Shown piece after piece: positions 39,471-48,778 of a DNA stretch of 64,000 bases; the stretch's first letter is position 1; the number at the start of each line of letters is the position of its first letter. The notes under the pieces were generated by a model. That model saw only the letters and a program-made list of their open reading frames with translations, searched no databases and had not been told where the DNA came from. The position numbers and the translations under genes were made by a program. Source of the DNA: Pseudoneobacillus rhizosphaerae (GTDB taxonomy: Bacteria; Bacillota; Bacilli; Bacillales; Cytobacillaceae). Location of the stretch: NCBI RefSeq assembly GCF_917563885.1, contig NZ_CAKJTG010000022.1, positions 18,793 through 82,792 of the forward strand, written 5' to 3'.

Positions 39471-39878
39471 CCAAAATCCCCCCGAGTAATGTGTGAAGTT
39501 GCATTCTATAATTAATAATATCATAAATCTTCCATTTACTCACTTTATTATGGTAAAGTAAACATTTAATAAGAAAATCTTAACCCAATGAATACAATGA
39601 AAATATAATAAATAAAGCTTTGGAATTTTTTTTGAAAATTCCTAGTTTTCAAAAACTATGAAATAGGCTTGAAAAAGCCATCGGAAAAGCATAATATGGA
39701 TGTTGGGAATAAATTGTTAAGTTTCTGTGACAATTTGAGTACTTTTTTGTGTCAGGTTAAGTGAAGGGAATCACAAACTTTTTCTGTTATCCAAAAATAA
39801 AAACCTTCAAACCAGAGGAAGCTAAGGAAAAGAATTTCATTAATTAAAAAATATAATAAAAGGGTGGAAGTGATCACT
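39471..39878. other. Gene-free divergent region yumC/yumB
   Basis: About 400 bp of AT-rich DNA holding the promoters of two divergent flavoenzymes. I looked for a Rex-type operator (TTGTGAA...TTCACAA) and found only separated half sites near 39727 (TGTGAC) and 39770 (TCACAA). A small hairpin GGCTT-GAAA-AAGCC lies near 39665. Confidence 0.5.
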
Positions 39879-41096
39879 TTGAGAAAGCCAAGAATTGTGA
39901 TTTTAGGAGCCGGTTACGGTGGACTAATGGCAACAACGCGTTTGCAAAAAATGATTGGTGTTAATGAGGCAGACATCGTCTTAGTAAATAAACATGATTA
40001 CCACTATGAAACAACATGGTTACATGAAGCTTCAGCTGGAACAATGCACCATGACCGTGTACGTTATGATATCCGTGATGTTATAGATCGTAGTAAAGTT
40101 AACTTTATCCAAGATTCAGTTGTTGAAATTAAAACAGAAGAAAAAGTGGTTGTATTAGAAAATAGCCAAATTGACTTTGATTATTTAGTTGTAGCACTTG
40201 GTGGAGAGCCAGAAACATTTGGAATTAAAGGTTTAAAGGAATTTGCCTTTTCTATTGTTAACGTAAATGCTGCCCGTCAAATTCGTGAGCATATTGAATA
40301 TCAATTTGCGAATTACAATAACGAAGAAGAAAAACGCGATGAGCGCCTAACCATTGTTGTCGGTGGTGCAGGGTTCACGGGTATTGAATTCCTTGGAGAA
40401 TTAACAAACCGTATTCCAGAGCTTTGTCATGAATATGATTTAGATTTCCACAAGGTTCGTTTAGTATGTGTCGAAGCAGCTCCAATGGTACTTCCTGGAT
40501 TTGACCCTGAATTAGTTAATTATGCTGTTTCTCAATTAGAGAGAAAAGGCGTAGAGTTTATGCTAGGGACTGCCATTAAGGAATGTACTCCTGAGGGAAT
40601 TCTAGTTGCTAAAGGTGAAGAGGAAGTAAAAGAAATTAAAGCGGGCACTGTTGTTTGGGCTGCTGGTGTAAGAGGTAACTCCGTGATTGAAAAATCAGGT
40701 ATTGAAGCGATGCGTGGACGTGTAAAGGTTCAGCCTGATTTAAGAGCACCAGGTCATGATAATATCTTTATCATTGGTGATAGCTCATTAGTTATCAATG
40801 AAGAAATCAACCGTCCATATCCTCCTACTGCACAAATTGCTATGCAGCAGGGTGAGGTTTGTGCTCGTAATATAACGGCCATTATTCGCAACAAAACTGA
40901 ACTTGAATCATTTAAGCCCGATATAAAAGGAACTGTATGTTCACTTGGTGAAGACGATGCTATTGGTGTTGTATACGGTAAAAAGGTATTCGGTGCTAAA
41001 GCTTCCTTCATGAAAAAGATGGTTGATAACCGTGCCTTATTAATGATTGGTGGACCATCACTCGTATTAAAAAAGGGAAAATTTAATATTCTTTAA
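39879..41096 (+). CDS. yumB: Type II NADH dehydrogenase-like YumB
   Basis: 405-residue NDH-2 family flavoprotein. N-terminal FAD motif [20 protein letters not shown] motif [17 protein letters not shown] (about residues 155-170), [10 protein letters not shown] and the [18 protein letters not shown] quinone-side block. The C-terminal amphipathic stretch usual for membrane association is present. It oxidises NADH, with menaquinone the likely acceptor. Start TTG 39879 ([15 protein letters not shown]) fits the family length; GTG 39864 lies in the GGTGGAAG region of the RBS. Confidence 0.91.
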   Translation: MRKPRIVILGAGYGGLMATTRLQKMIGVNEADIVLVNKHDYHYETTWLHEASAGTMHHDRVRYDIRDVIDRSKVNFIQDSVVEIKTEEKVVVLENSQIDFDYLVVALGGEPETFGIKGLKEFAFSIVNVNAARQIREHIEYQFANYNNEEEKRDERLTIVVGGAGFTGIEFLGELTNRIPELCHEYDLDFHKVRLVCVEAAPMVLPGFDPELVNYAVSQLERKGVEFMLGTAIKECTPEGILVAKGEEEVKEIKAGTVVWAAGVRGNSVIEKSGIEAMRGRVKVQPDLRAPGHDNIFIIGDSSLVINEEINRPYPPTAQIAMQQGEVCARNITAIIRNKTELESFKPDIKGTVCSLGEDDAIGVVYGKKVFGAKASFMKKMVDNRALLMIGGPSLVLKKGKFNIL

Positions 41097-41103
41097 TATA
41101 AAT

Positions 41104-41142
41104 AAGGCTGAATCGGCTATTTTATCGATTCAGCTTTTTTTT
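41104..41142 (+). terminator. Terminator of yumB
   Basis: GCTGAATCG / CGATTCAGC stem followed by eight T. Confidence 0.9.
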
Positions 41143-41179
41143 GATAAAATAAAAAATGGATAAAAAAATGGAGGACATA

Positions 41180-41668
41180 ATGCAAAAAAATAAAAGAGGT
41201 AATGTCTGGTTAGGGGTATCAGGTTTAGTTGTTAATAAAAAGGGCGAATGGCTTGTCGTAAAGAAAAGGTATGGTGGGTTAAAAGGTAAATGGTCATTAC
41301 CAGCAGGTTTTGTAGAAGGAAATGAAACCGCGGATGAAGCAGTAATTCGTGAAACACTTGAGGAAACTGGAATTATCACAATTAATAAAGGTTTAATTGG
41401 TTTAAGAACTGGAGTGTTAAAAGGAGAAATAAGTGATAATATGCTGATGTTTTTATTAGAACCAATAGGGGAGCATTCTGTTATGGCAGATGAAAATGAG
41501 TTATACGAGGCTAAATTCGTTAACCCTACCGCATTGATAAAAGAAGAAGACTGTTCGGTATTATTACAGTATTTACTAGATAAAAATTTAACTGAAGTAA
41601 AGGCTGTAATAGATGGGATTAACCCTGGTGACCAGTTCGGGTATACTGCTTATAAAATATTTTTATAA
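41180..41668 (+). CDS. Nudix hydrolase
   Basis: 162 residues with a perfect Nudix box G-X5-E-X7-REUXEEXGU: GFVEGNETADEAVIRETLEE then TGI. Cleaves a nucleoside diphosphate linked to another group; the preceding SLPAGF and following VLKGEISDNMLMFLLEPIG resemble ADP-ribose or NADH-type Nudix enzymes, but the substrate is uncertain. ATG 41180 is preceded by GGAGGACATA at 5 nt; ATG 41156 and 41168 are in frame but poorly placed relative to the RBS. Confidence 0.89.
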   Translation: MQKNKRGNVWLGVSGLVVNKKGEWLVVKKRYGGLKGKWSLPAGFVEGNETADEAVIRETLEETGIITINKGLIGLRTGVLKGEISDNMLMFLLEPIGEHSVMADENELYEAKFVNPTALIKEEDCSVLLQYLLDKNLTEVKAVIDGINPGDQFGYTAYKIFL

Positions 41669-41824
41669 TTTTCTAAAATTAAATGATACAACGAGATATT
41701 TTAAGGAAAATGAACTTGTATGCGGTTACAGTGGACATTTTTCATCGAAATTGCCCCTTTTCTTTTAGAAGGATTCTTGATATATTATCAGAAAATTCAA
41801 TTAAATTTTAAAGGGGATGACAAA

Positions 41825-41950
41825 ATGAAAAGTCAAACAGCAGAAAAAAAGGAATGTGTATATTGTTCGGGTAAAGGATATTTTCAATTATTATTAGGGG
41901 GCTCGGAAACTTGCACTTGCTGTGGAGGGTCAGGAAAAAAACAGGATTAA
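41825..41950 (+). CDS. yuiA: YuiA-like DnaJ-type zinc-finger microprotein
   Basis: 41 residues with two zinc-knuckle half sites of the DnaJ type, CVYCSGKG and CTCCGGSG, which together would bind one Zn2+. B. subtilis YuiA is a similarly tiny protein next to yuiB. Function unknown. ATG 41825 follows AAAGGGGATGA; an open frame from 41720 upstream has no RBS and no family support. Confidence 0.78.
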   Translation: MKSQTAEKKECVYCSGKGYFQLLLGGSETCTCCGGSGKKQD

Positions 41951-42004
41951 CTCTTTGAGTAGGCTGCCGATGAAAACATTTAACTAAATACGCCGCTAAA
42001 CGGG

Positions 42005-42018
42005 CGCTTCCGCTTTTC
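42005..42018. repeat. Short dispersed-repeat fragment
   Basis: CGCTTCCGCTTTTC here and its inverse form GAAAAGCGGGAAGCG at 44295-44309 look like decayed copies of one intergenic element. Confidence 0.4.
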
Positions 42019-42080
42019 TTATTGACTCACCTTTCGACATTAAGTACACTTAGTTTGTGCTTATTGGAGGGAGAAAAGCG

Positions 42081-42398
42081 ATGCCAATTTGGGTTGTAAT
42101 TATTTCGATGCTATTATTTTTTGTCTTATTTTTTGGAATTGGTTTTTTATTAAATATGCTGTTAAGAATGTCATGGATTATGACGATTATATATCCATTA
42201 ATTACGGTGTTTATCGTTGATAAGGTTCGATTTATTGAATATTTTACAAATAGTAAATCAGCCTTTTCACAATTAGGTGAAAAAGTCAGTTCATTAGCTA
42301 CTGCAGATTTATTAATTTTAAGCAGTGGTCTTGCTGGTGCTATTGTAGCTGGTATGGTCATTAAAATGTTACGGAAAAATGGATATCAAATGTTTTAA
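42081..42398 (+). CDS. yuiB: YuiB family membrane protein
   Basis: 105-residue inner-membrane protein with two or three hydrophobic helices (residues about 3-28, 32-52 and 75-95). No catalytic motif. Equal in length to B. subtilis YuiB and in the same order yuiA-yuiB-yuiC. ATG 42081 preceded by GGAGGGAGAAAAGCG. Function unknown. Confidence 0.83.
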   Translation: MPIWVVIISMLLFFVLFFGIGFLLNMLLRMSWIMTIIYPLITVFIVDKVRFIEYFTNSKSAFSQLGEKVSSLATADLLILSSGLAGAIVAGMVIKMLRKNGYQMF

Positions 42399-42428
42399 TG
42401 CTTTCACTAAATGGTGAAGGCTTTTTTA
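42397..42428 (+). terminator. Terminator of yuiB
   Basis: GCTTTCAC / GTGAAGGC (one mismatch) followed by six T. Confidence 0.8.
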
Positions 42429-42525
42429 TTTGATTGATAAATTCAATTTTCAAAAAACTTACTCCTGTGTGTATAATTCCGAATCGAATGGGAAATGAAT
42501 ACACATGGGAGGAATGAAATAATAG

Positions 42526-43236
42526 ATGAAAGATGTAAAGAATTCAACAAAGCGTATTACAATGACGGCCCTGTTTGTATTTGCGTTATTCACTACATTT
42601 CAAGCAATATCTGGAGTTGAGGCTAAATCGATCATATCGTATGCTTATAATGCATATGAAGAGGGACGAACTGAGGACGGCTCATATTTCTCACATAAGC
42701 TAAAAACATTAGGACTTGCCTTAAAAAAATTAAAATCGATTACTATATTTGAAACGCAAATATCTTCAAGTGAAGCAGTTTCTGGTCAACCAACAAAGCT
42801 GGAGGATCTAGATTGGTCTCAATATCCGACCAAGAAAGTAATTGCAACAGGCTATACGGCTGGATATGAATCGACAGGAAAGAACCCGGATCACCCTAGC
42901 TATGGAATTACATACTCTGGTGTCAAGGTTAAGAGGGACCTCTATTCAACGATTGCAGCCGATTTAACTGTATTTCCAATTGGGTCAATACTATTTATCC
43001 CGGGCTATGGCTATGGAGTTGTAGCGGATAAAGGTGGGGCAATTAAAGGAAACAAACTAGACTTGTTTTATGAGACGGTTGAAGAAGTATATGATAATTG
43101 GGGCAAAAAAGCTTTAGACGTGTATGTGGTTGAATATGGCGACGGACGTCTAACAGAAGAAGAACTCTTAAGTTTAAATGAAAACGAATCAATGCAAGTA
43201 TTTAGACAACAATATATTGGTACCGTAAAAGAATAG
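42526..43236 (+). CDS. yuiC: 3D-domain protein YuiC (Sps/MltA-like fold)
   Basis: 236 residues: cytosolic stub, one N-terminal membrane helix (about residues 10-32) and an extracellular C-terminal 3D domain (about 105-215). The three conserved Asp region is seen in [35 protein letters not shown] and [10 protein letters not shown]. The B. subtilis YuiC/Sps group is related to lytic transglycosylase MltA and linked to stationary-phase survival. ATG 42526 has GGGAGGA about 12 nt away, a long spacing. Confidence 0.88.
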   Translation: MKDVKNSTKRITMTALFVFALFTTFQAISGVEAKSIISYAYNAYEEGRTEDGSYFSHKLKTLGLALKKLKSITIFETQISSSEAVSGQPTKLEDLDWSQYPTKKVIATGYTAGYESTGKNPDHPSYGITYSGVKVKRDLYSTIAADLTVFPIGSILFIPGYGYGVVADKGGAIKGNKLDLFYETVEEVYDNWGKKALDVYVVEYGDGRLTEEELLSLNENESMQVFRQQYIGTVKE

Positions 43237-43239
43237 GCG

Positions 43240-43276
43240 AAAAGCTGACATCTATGTTTGATGTCAGCTTTTTTAA
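43240..43276. terminator. Bidirectional terminator yuiC/yuiD
   Basis: AAAAGCTGACATC / GATGTCAGCTTTT perfect 13-bp stem, 7-nt loop. Confidence 0.93.
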
Positions 43277-43755
43277 TGTACAAGACTATGAATAATCAAA
43301 GTTAACACAACTCCGGTTATACCACCAAAGAAAACTTCAATTGGTTTATGACCTAAAAGTTCTTTTAATTCTTTACGTTTAACTTGCTCAGGTTTATTCT
43401 GCCAGCCCTTAGCTTCATCGACAAATTTATGAAAGTCATTAACGAGTTGATTTAATACAATCGCCTGTTCACCGGCTTGGCGTCTTACTCCTGTTGCATC
43501 AAACATGGTGATAATCGCAAAAACAGCCGATATAGCAAAAATGGCAGAACCCATACCAGCCTCCAGTGCAACCCCAGTGGAAAGAGCAGTAACCGCCGCA
43601 GAGTGTGAACTTGGCATCCCACCTGTACTCGTTAATAAAGACCAATCAAATCTTCTTGTAGCAATATATTGAATTGGCACCTTTACAAACTGAGCAAAAA
43701 AGATGGCTGCTATTGAAGCCCATAATGAAAAATTTGTTAATAATTCCAAACTCAA
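43273..43755 (-). CDS. yuiD: YuiD, divergent PAP2-type membrane protein (DUF212)
   Basis: 160-residue membrane protein with about four helices. TSTGGMPSSHSAAVTALSTG is the PAP2-like phosphatase signature (SxxxH), and FDATGVRRQAGEQ the second basic/acidic element. Suggests a lipid or pyrophosphate phosphatase, substrate unknown. The start at 43755 has a GGCGGTG RBS. Convergent with yuiC. Confidence 0.87.
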   Translation of the reverse strand: MSLELLTNFSLWASIAAIFFAQFVKVPIQYIATRRFDWSLLTSTGGMPSSHSAAVTALSTGVALEAGMGSAIFAISAVFAIITMFDATGVRRQAGEQAIVLNQLVNDFHKFVDEAKGWQNKPEQVKRKELKELLGHKPIEVFFGGITGVVLTLIIHSLVH

Positions 43756-43877
43756 ACACCGCCTTAAAAAAACTATATCCTCTTAATTAAGAATATATTT
43801 AGCGTAAAATTTCTTATGTTAATCATATAGGTTATATAATAAGAGTGCAAATTTACTTTTCAAAAGGGGTGATAAAA

Positions 43878-44258
43878 TTGGCTAACTACCCACTAGAATA
43901 TTATCAATTCTTCGTTCACTTTAACGAGGGGGATTACTATACCTGTCATGACCTTTTAGAGGAGATGTGGCTAACGGATAAAGGAAATTGGTTTCTTAAA
44001 GGCCTATTGCAAATGAGTGTAGCCATTTATCACTATGAATACGGTAATGTTAAAGGGGCAAGATTGATGATGAAGGCAGCCCATGACTATTTACAGGATT
44101 ATCGTCCAAATTACTGGAACCTAGATTTAGAGCCTATTTATGTATTTATTGAGAAATGCCTACAGCTTTTTCCACAAGAAATTGACAGAGTTTCTTACGA
44201 GGAAGTTTCACTTTTGCCAAAACTTCCAAAATTATTAATTAATCTAGAAGATGATTAG
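43878..44258 (+). CDS. DUF309 family protein
   Basis: 126-residue protein with the DUF309 signature FNEGDYYTCHDLLEEMW (His and Glu likely metal ligands) followed by LLQMSVAIYHYEYGNVKGARLMM. Cytosolic and helical; no known reaction. Start TTG 43878 after AAGGGGTGA. Single gene between yuiD and pepA. Confidence 0.85.
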   Translation: MANYPLEYYQFFVHFNEGDYYTCHDLLEEMWLTDKGNWFLKGLLQMSVAIYHYEYGNVKGARLMMKAAHDYLQDYRPNYWNLDLEPIYVFIEKCLQLFPQEIDRVSYEEVSLLPKLPKLLINLEDD

Positions 44259-44292
44259 ATGCTCGAAATAATCTTAAAATTTAGATATAATA

Positions 44293-44336
44293 GGAAAAGC
44301 GGGAAGCGGCTGGAAGTGCTAGCACGCTTGCGCTAG
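44293..44336. repeat. Intergenic repeat fragment with palindrome
   Basis: GGAAAAGCGGGAAGCGG followed by the imperfect palindrome CTAGCACGCTTGCGCTAG. Relates to the fragment at 42005-42018. Confidence 0.45.
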
Positions 44337-44375
44337 ACAATTTTTAAAGTGAAAATATAAAAAGGGGGTCCACTA

Positions 44376-45881
44376 ATGTTTTCCGTTCAAGTAGATTGGA
44401 ATTACGCAACAGAGCAAGAAAGCTTAATTATTGGATTAATCGATAAGCCAGCAAAATTTGGAGGACTTTTAGCTGAGTTAGATCAATTACTCGATGGTCA
44501 TTTAACACAGTTAGTGAAAAGTGGCGATATTTCTGCCAAAAAGAAAGCCATTTCAAAAGTACATACGTTTGGAAAAATTGGTGCAAAAAGATTGGTTTTT
44601 GTTGGTTTAGGCAAGGAAAATGAGCTTAAATTTGAAACATTAAAAGAAGCATTCGGAAAAGTGTTTAAAACCGTCCGTGCAAATAAATTACAAGAGACTT
44701 CCGTTTTGCTTAACTCATTTGTGACAGAAGAATTAGACGAAAATGACGTTGCCTATGCATTAAGCGAAGCATTTGCTTTATCGACCTATAAATTCGAAGG
44801 GTATAAGCAAAAATCCAACGAACCAGCGAATGAACTAGAGCACATCAATGTTCTGGGTGGTACAGACGAAGCTGTAATTAATGCTGCGTTATCAGTGGGG
44901 TACACATTGGGCAAGGGAACTAATTCAGCTCGTGAGCTAGTAAATTTACCAGGCAATATGCTAACGGCTACTGATATGGCAAACTATGCACGTACACTTG
45001 GTGAAAAGTATGAGTTTGAAATTGAAATTTTAGAAAAGGACGAGATGGAGAAGTTGGGAATGGGCGCACTCCTAGCCGTGAACCAAGGTTCTGTTGAGCC
45101 TCCCAAAATGATAGTCTTAAAATATCAAGGTAAAGAAACATGGGAAGATGTTATTGCTTTAGTCGGCAAAGGGATCACCTTTGATACAGGTGGTTACTCC
45201 CTTAAGACTAAGGAAGGTATTGTCGGAATGAAAACCGATATGGGAGGAGCAGCAGCTGTTTTAGGCGCTATGGAGATCATCGGTGAATTAAAGCCTGAGC
45301 AAAACGTCATTGCGGTCATTCCTTCTACTGACAATATGGTAAGTGGAAATGCCTTTAAGCCTGACGATGTGATCACTTCTATGAGTGGAAAAACGATTGA
45401 AGTGTTAAACACGGATGCCGAAGGTCGTTTAGTATTAGCTGATGCTGTTACGTATGCAAAGCACCACGGTGCTGATTATATCGTTGATATTGCTACACTA
45501 ACAGGTGGAGTAATTGTCGCACTTGGTATGGACACAACAGGTGCCTTTACTAATAATGAAGAGCTTTTTGAACAAGTACTTGAAGCATCTTTTGAAGCGG
45601 GAGAGCCTATGTGGCGTTTGCCGATTTTTGAAAAAGATAAAGAGCGAGTGCGAGGAAGTAAAATTGCTGATCTAAACAATTCTCCAGGTAGAGATGGTCA
45701 TGCGATTATGGGTGCAGCGTTTATTGGAGAATTTGCTGAAGAAACACCATGGGTACATCTTGACATCGCTGGTACTTCAACATCCAAAAAGGATACGGAT
45801 CTTGGAACAGCGGGAGCAACAGGTGCTATGACTAGAACGTTAGCGCTATTCGTAGAAAGATTTGAACCGATTAAAAAGTAA
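44376..45881 (+). CDS. pepA: Cytosol leucyl aminopeptidase PepA (YuiE)
   Basis: 501-residue M17 aminopeptidase, hexameric, two-zinc, removing N-terminal residues in the cytosol. Signature [13 protein letters not shown], metal lysine region [17 protein letters not shown], and the HLDIAGTS block near the C terminus. RBS AAAGGGGG. In B. subtilis it sits by yuiD as here. Ends at a strong terminator shared with the remnant gene on the other strand. Confidence 0.95.
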   Translation: MFSVQVDWNYATEQESLIIGLIDKPAKFGGLLAELDQLLDGHLTQLVKSGDISAKKKAISKVHTFGKIGAKRLVFVGLGKENELKFETLKEAFGKVFKTVRANKLQETSVLLNSFVTEELDENDVAYALSEAFALSTYKFEGYKQKSNEPANELEHINVLGGTDEAVINAALSVGYTLGKGTNSARELVNLPGNMLTATDMANYARTLGEKYEFEIEILEKDEMEKLGMGALLAVNQGSVEPPKMIVLKYQGKETWEDVIALVGKGITFDTGGYSLKTKEGIVGMKTDMGGAAAVLGAMEIIGELKPEQNVIAVIPSTDNMVSGNAFKPDDVITSMSGKTIEVLNTDAEGRLVLADAVTYAKHHGADYIVDIATLTGGVIVALGMDTTGAFTNNEELFEQVLEASFEAGEPMWRLPIFEKDKERVRGSKIADLNNSPGRDGHAIMGAAFIGEFAEETPWVHLDIAGTSTSKKDTDLGTAGATGAMTRTLALFVERFEPIKK

Positions 45882-45889
45882 GGCTGACT

Positions 45890-45933
45890 AAAAACAGTAC
45901 CTATGCACATATGGCATAGGTACTGTTTTTTTT
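45890..45933 (+). terminator. Terminator of pepA
   Basis: AACAGTACCTATGC / GCATAGGTACTGTT perfect 14-bp stem, then eight T. Confidence 0.93.
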
Positions 45934-46146
45934 ATCTATAACGCCTCTGAAAAAACAAGTTGCTTCAATCAAAGGGAACATCCCTATTTTGGGGTTCTGA
46001 GTGAACATTTTTGTATCGACTAGTGGTAAACTTCGATATGGTACATAATATGGATAAATAGGTGGAAGTTGTGGCTGTGGTGCAACATAATATTGATTGG
46101 GAGGAATGTTTCTAGGAGCATTCCTATAATAATAAAATTAGTGCAT
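45901..46146 (-). pseudogene. Remnant of a Pro/Tyr-rich spore-coat-like gene
   Basis: On the minus strand GGAGG (46153-46157) sits 6 nt before ATG (46144-46146), then CAC and a stop TAA. The same frame then stays open for 79 codons: FYYYRNAPRNIPPNQYYVAP, then PQPQLPPIYPYYVPYRSLPL, then VDTKMFTQNPKIG and MFPLIEA, before running into the pepA terminator and a TAG. The Tyr/Pro-rich head followed by VDTKxFTQ resembles the N terminus of YuzC-type coat proteins as I remember them. So the gene has a nonsense codon at position 3 and has lost its 3' half. Confidence 0.6.
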
Positions 46147-46321
46147 GATTTTCCTCCATTACAACAAAATAAATATATGTGCTGATATATGAATCTATGA
46201 TTCTATAAAGAATATTTATTGTAAAATATAGGTAAATAAATTATATTATTAGAATAAGACTCATAATGAATTAGACTTTTTCATATGGTGTGCAACTTGG
46301 GTTTTTTAGTGGAGGTCCTCT

Positions 46322-46939
46322 ATGGATTTAGAACAATTATTACAATTTATTGAGTCTTATGGATACTTAGGCTTGTTTTTTTGGGTTTGGCTAGGAATTT
46401 TTGGTTTGCCAATTCCAAATGAAGTTTTAAGTATGACAGTAGCGATAGCTACCTCACAGCAGTTACTCAATCCCCTTATAGCATTTTTCGTTTTTTATTT
46501 GGGAATTATCGCGGCGTTAACGACCTGTTATTTTTTAGGAAGGTCTATTGGAAGCCCACTTATTGGATTTTTTGAGAAGCGTAAACGATATGCACACTTA
46601 ATTGAACGTTCCTTCAAGTTAATTGAAAAGCATCATGCATTTTCCTTATCTATAAGTTATTTCATTCCAGGAATCAGAAACTTTGTCCCATTTTTATATG
46701 GATTTAGTAAGCTCCCTTACCGTACTTTTGCAATATTTTCTTACACAGGTGCTTTTATTTGGCTATGTATAACCTTTTCATTAGGTTATTTGTTTGGTGA
46801 CCAGATGGATGTCATCATAAATTATGGTAGGGAGTTTCTTATACTTATCTGCGTCGCAATCATAGTATTAATTATTTTAAAAATTATCCTTCGAAGAAGA
46901 AGGAAAAAAATGAATATGATGAAGGGTTCAGGCTTTTGA
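46322..46939 (+). CDS. DedA family membrane protein
   Basis: 205-residue inner-membrane protein with about five helices and the DedA/SNARE-associated marks FGLPIPNEVLSM near the N terminus and SYFIPGIRNFVPF in the centre. Members translocate lipid carriers such as undecaprenyl phosphate or phosphatidylethanolamine; which lipid here is not clear. The C terminus is very basic (RRRRKKMNMMKG). RBS GTGGAGGTCC, 6 nt from the ATG. Confidence 0.88.
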   Translation: MDLEQLLQFIESYGYLGLFFWVWLGIFGLPIPNEVLSMTVAIATSQQLLNPLIAFFVFYLGIIAALTTCYFLGRSIGSPLIGFFEKRKRYAHLIERSFKLIEKHHAFSLSISYFIPGIRNFVPFLYGFSKLPYRTFAIFSYTGAFIWLCITFSLGYLFGDQMDVIINYGREFLILICVAIIVLIILKIILRRRRKKMNMMKGSGF

Positions 46940-46977
46940 AACAAAAAAATACTGATTTAGATTAAGGGGAATACAGA

Positions 46978-47367
46978 ATGAATCTAGAACATACACTTAT
47001 CAATACACTTGGTATCACTATTACCAAATTAGAAAAAGGTAAAATTATTGCAACAATGCCAGTTGATGAACGAACAAGACAACCGTTTGGACTTTTACAT
47101 GGTGGGGCATCGGTAGCATTAGCCGAAACGGTGGCAAGTATTGGAGCTTATGAATTAGTAGATAAAGAAACAGAAGCTGTTGCAGGGTTAGAAATAAATG
47201 CAAATCATGTTCGCGGAAAACGGGAGGGTACTGTAACGGCCACTGCAACCGTCTTGCATAAAGGAAAAACAACAATGGTATGGGATATCCAAATTGTTGA
47301 TGAAGAGGATCAGCTAATCTGTGTCTCTCGATGTACAATGGCAGTATTGAAGTTGAAAAAAAGTTAA
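46978..47367 (+). CDS. Hotdog-fold acyl-CoA thioesterase (PaaI/MenI type)
   Basis: 129-residue hotdog-fold thioesterase. FGLLHGGASVALAETVAS is the family's catalytic segment with the His-Gly-Gly and Glu. Length and motif fit B. subtilis YuxO/MenI, the 1,4-dihydroxy-2-naphthoyl-CoA hydrolase of menaquinone synthesis, but other PaaI enzymes are equally possible. Gap to dedA is 38 nt with AAGGGGAA as RBS. A bidirectional terminator follows. Confidence 0.86.
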   Translation: MNLEHTLINTLGITITKLEKGKIIATMPVDERTRQPFGLLHGGASVALAETVASIGAYELVDKETEAVAGLEINANHVRGKREGTVTATATVLHKGKTTMVWDIQIVDEEDQLICVSRCTMAVLKLKKS

Positions 47368-47370
47368 GTT

Positions 47371-47410
47371 AAGGATCAATCTAGTAGAATCTCTAGGTTG
47401 ATCCTTTTTA
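47371..47410. terminator. Bidirectional terminator
   Basis: AAGGATCAATCTAG / CTAGGTTGATCCTT with one G-T pair, 8-nt loop, between convergent genes. Confidence 0.85.
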
Positions 47411-48559
47411 TAAAGTTAAATTTTGTAGCACCTGCAGACGACTCTGATGAAAGGAGGCTGGTGTCCATTTCATAACCATATTGCGTACAGAACATATAAA
47501 GGGAATATCAATTTGTGCAATTTTTCCAAACATCCATGATTCATGAACGACTTTTTTCGTTCGTGCGAGTCGTATCTTTTCGAAACTTGTCATAGCGGTC
47601 TCTAGGTGTTTATCTTGTTCTGCACATTTAGCTAAAAAAACAGCATCTTCTATAGCCAAACAGGCACCTTGACCAAGGTTTGGCGTCGTTGCATGTGCTG
47701 CATCTCCAAGAAGTAATATGCGGTCATACACATAATGAAACAACGATTCCAAATCATAAATATCCCGTCTAGTTACATCTTTATCTAATGTATTTTCGAT
47801 GATAGTAGGAATGGGATGATGATATTCCGAAAAATTGGATAATAGCTCATCAGTTCCCCATTCATGAAGACGAGTATCATTTGGTTCTCCATTTTTCAAC
47901 GCGTACCAATAAAGTCGATTATTAGTTAATGGGATAATACCAAAACGACCTTTTGCTCCCCATGTTTCGGAATAGAATGGTAAGCAATGATCGTAGGAAT
48001 TTTCTAAAACACCTCGCCAGCAAGTATATCCAGCATATCTAAGATGTTTATCTGGAAAGAGCTGATTTCTAATTGCAGAGTGTATACCATCGCAAGCTAG
48101 TAAGTAATCTGTTTTGACGATTGTCCCGTCTTCAAAGAATAGCTGGGACTTTTTATGATTAGTAGTAAAGAAAACTAATTTCTTTTTATAAAAAATATGT
48201 TCATCCGAGAGGGCATTTAATAATATATCGATTAAATCCTTTCGGTGAATAAAGGTGTAAAGTGGATAGACTGTTTGTTCAGAGTGTAAAGTTGTAATAG
48301 GCTTGCCGTGATTGTCAAAAATAAAATATTGATTACTAGAAATCCCACGTTCTTGGATTTGTGGTAGGACTCCTAAATAATCTAACGCTCTTAAAGCATT
48401 GGAGCCCAAAACAATGCCTGAACCAGTGCGACTATTTTCTGCTTTTTTCTCATAAATGGAAACAGTTAATCCAATCCTTTTTAAAGCTAGTGCGGTAGCT
48501 AAACCACTTATCCCGCCCCCAACTATGGCAATTTTCCCTTCCATATCATTTAGGACCAA
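47408..48559 (-). CDS. FAD-dependent monooxygenase
   Basis: 383-residue group A flavin monooxygenase. FAD-binding IAIVGGGISGLATALALKR, the DG motif LACDGIHSAIR and the GD motif LLGDAAHATTPNLGQGACLAIEDA are intact. Typically hydroxylates an aromatic or related small molecule with NAD(P)H; the substrate is unknown. Start TTG 48559 has AGGGG 6 nt upstream; the inner ATG at 48544 has no RBS. No obvious operon partner. Confidence 0.88.
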   Translation of the reverse strand: MVLNDMEGKIAIVGGGISGLATALALKRIGLTVSIYEKKAENSRTGSGIVLGSNALRALDYLGVLPQIQERGISSNQYFIFDNHGKPITTLHSEQTVYPLYTFIHRKDLIDILLNALSDEHIFYKKKLVFFTTNHKKSQLFFEDGTIVKTDYLLACDGIHSAIRNQLFPDKHLRYAGYTCWRGVLENSYDHCLPFYSETWGAKGRFGIIPLTNNRLYWYALKNGEPNDTRLHEWGTDELLSNFSEYHHPIPTIIENTLDKDVTRRDIYDLESLFHYVYDRILLLGDAAHATTPNLGQGACLAIEDAVFLAKCAEQDKHLETAMTSFEKIRLARTKKVVHESWMFGKIAQIDIPFICSVRNMVMKWTPASFHQSRLQVLQNLTL

Positions 48560-48734
48560 GATGTACCCCTATCATAGAAGAAATGGCCCTTCCTCCTTTC
48601 CGATTCATTTTTGTTCTTCCCTTACTATACTAAAATATAAATTGGAATGATGTGGATAATTTTCGAACATTCTAACAATTTAACAAAACGTTCAAAATTA
48701 TCCATGAATCTATCAAGCTAAAAAATAGAGATAA

Positions 48735-48763
48735 AAAAGACCGCCTGTTAGGCAGCCAGATAA
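48735..48763 (-). terminator. Terminator of the ArsB/NhaD-type gene
   Basis: On the minus strand GGCTGCCTAACAGGCGGTC with core GCCT/AGGC, followed by TTTTTT. Confidence 0.6.
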
Positions 48764-48778
48764 ATAAACACCGTCTTC

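Noticed and set aside
39471..39878. Rex operator between yumC and yumB
   Set aside because: Only isolated TGTGA and TCACA half sites about 40 bp apart, not the compact inverted repeat.
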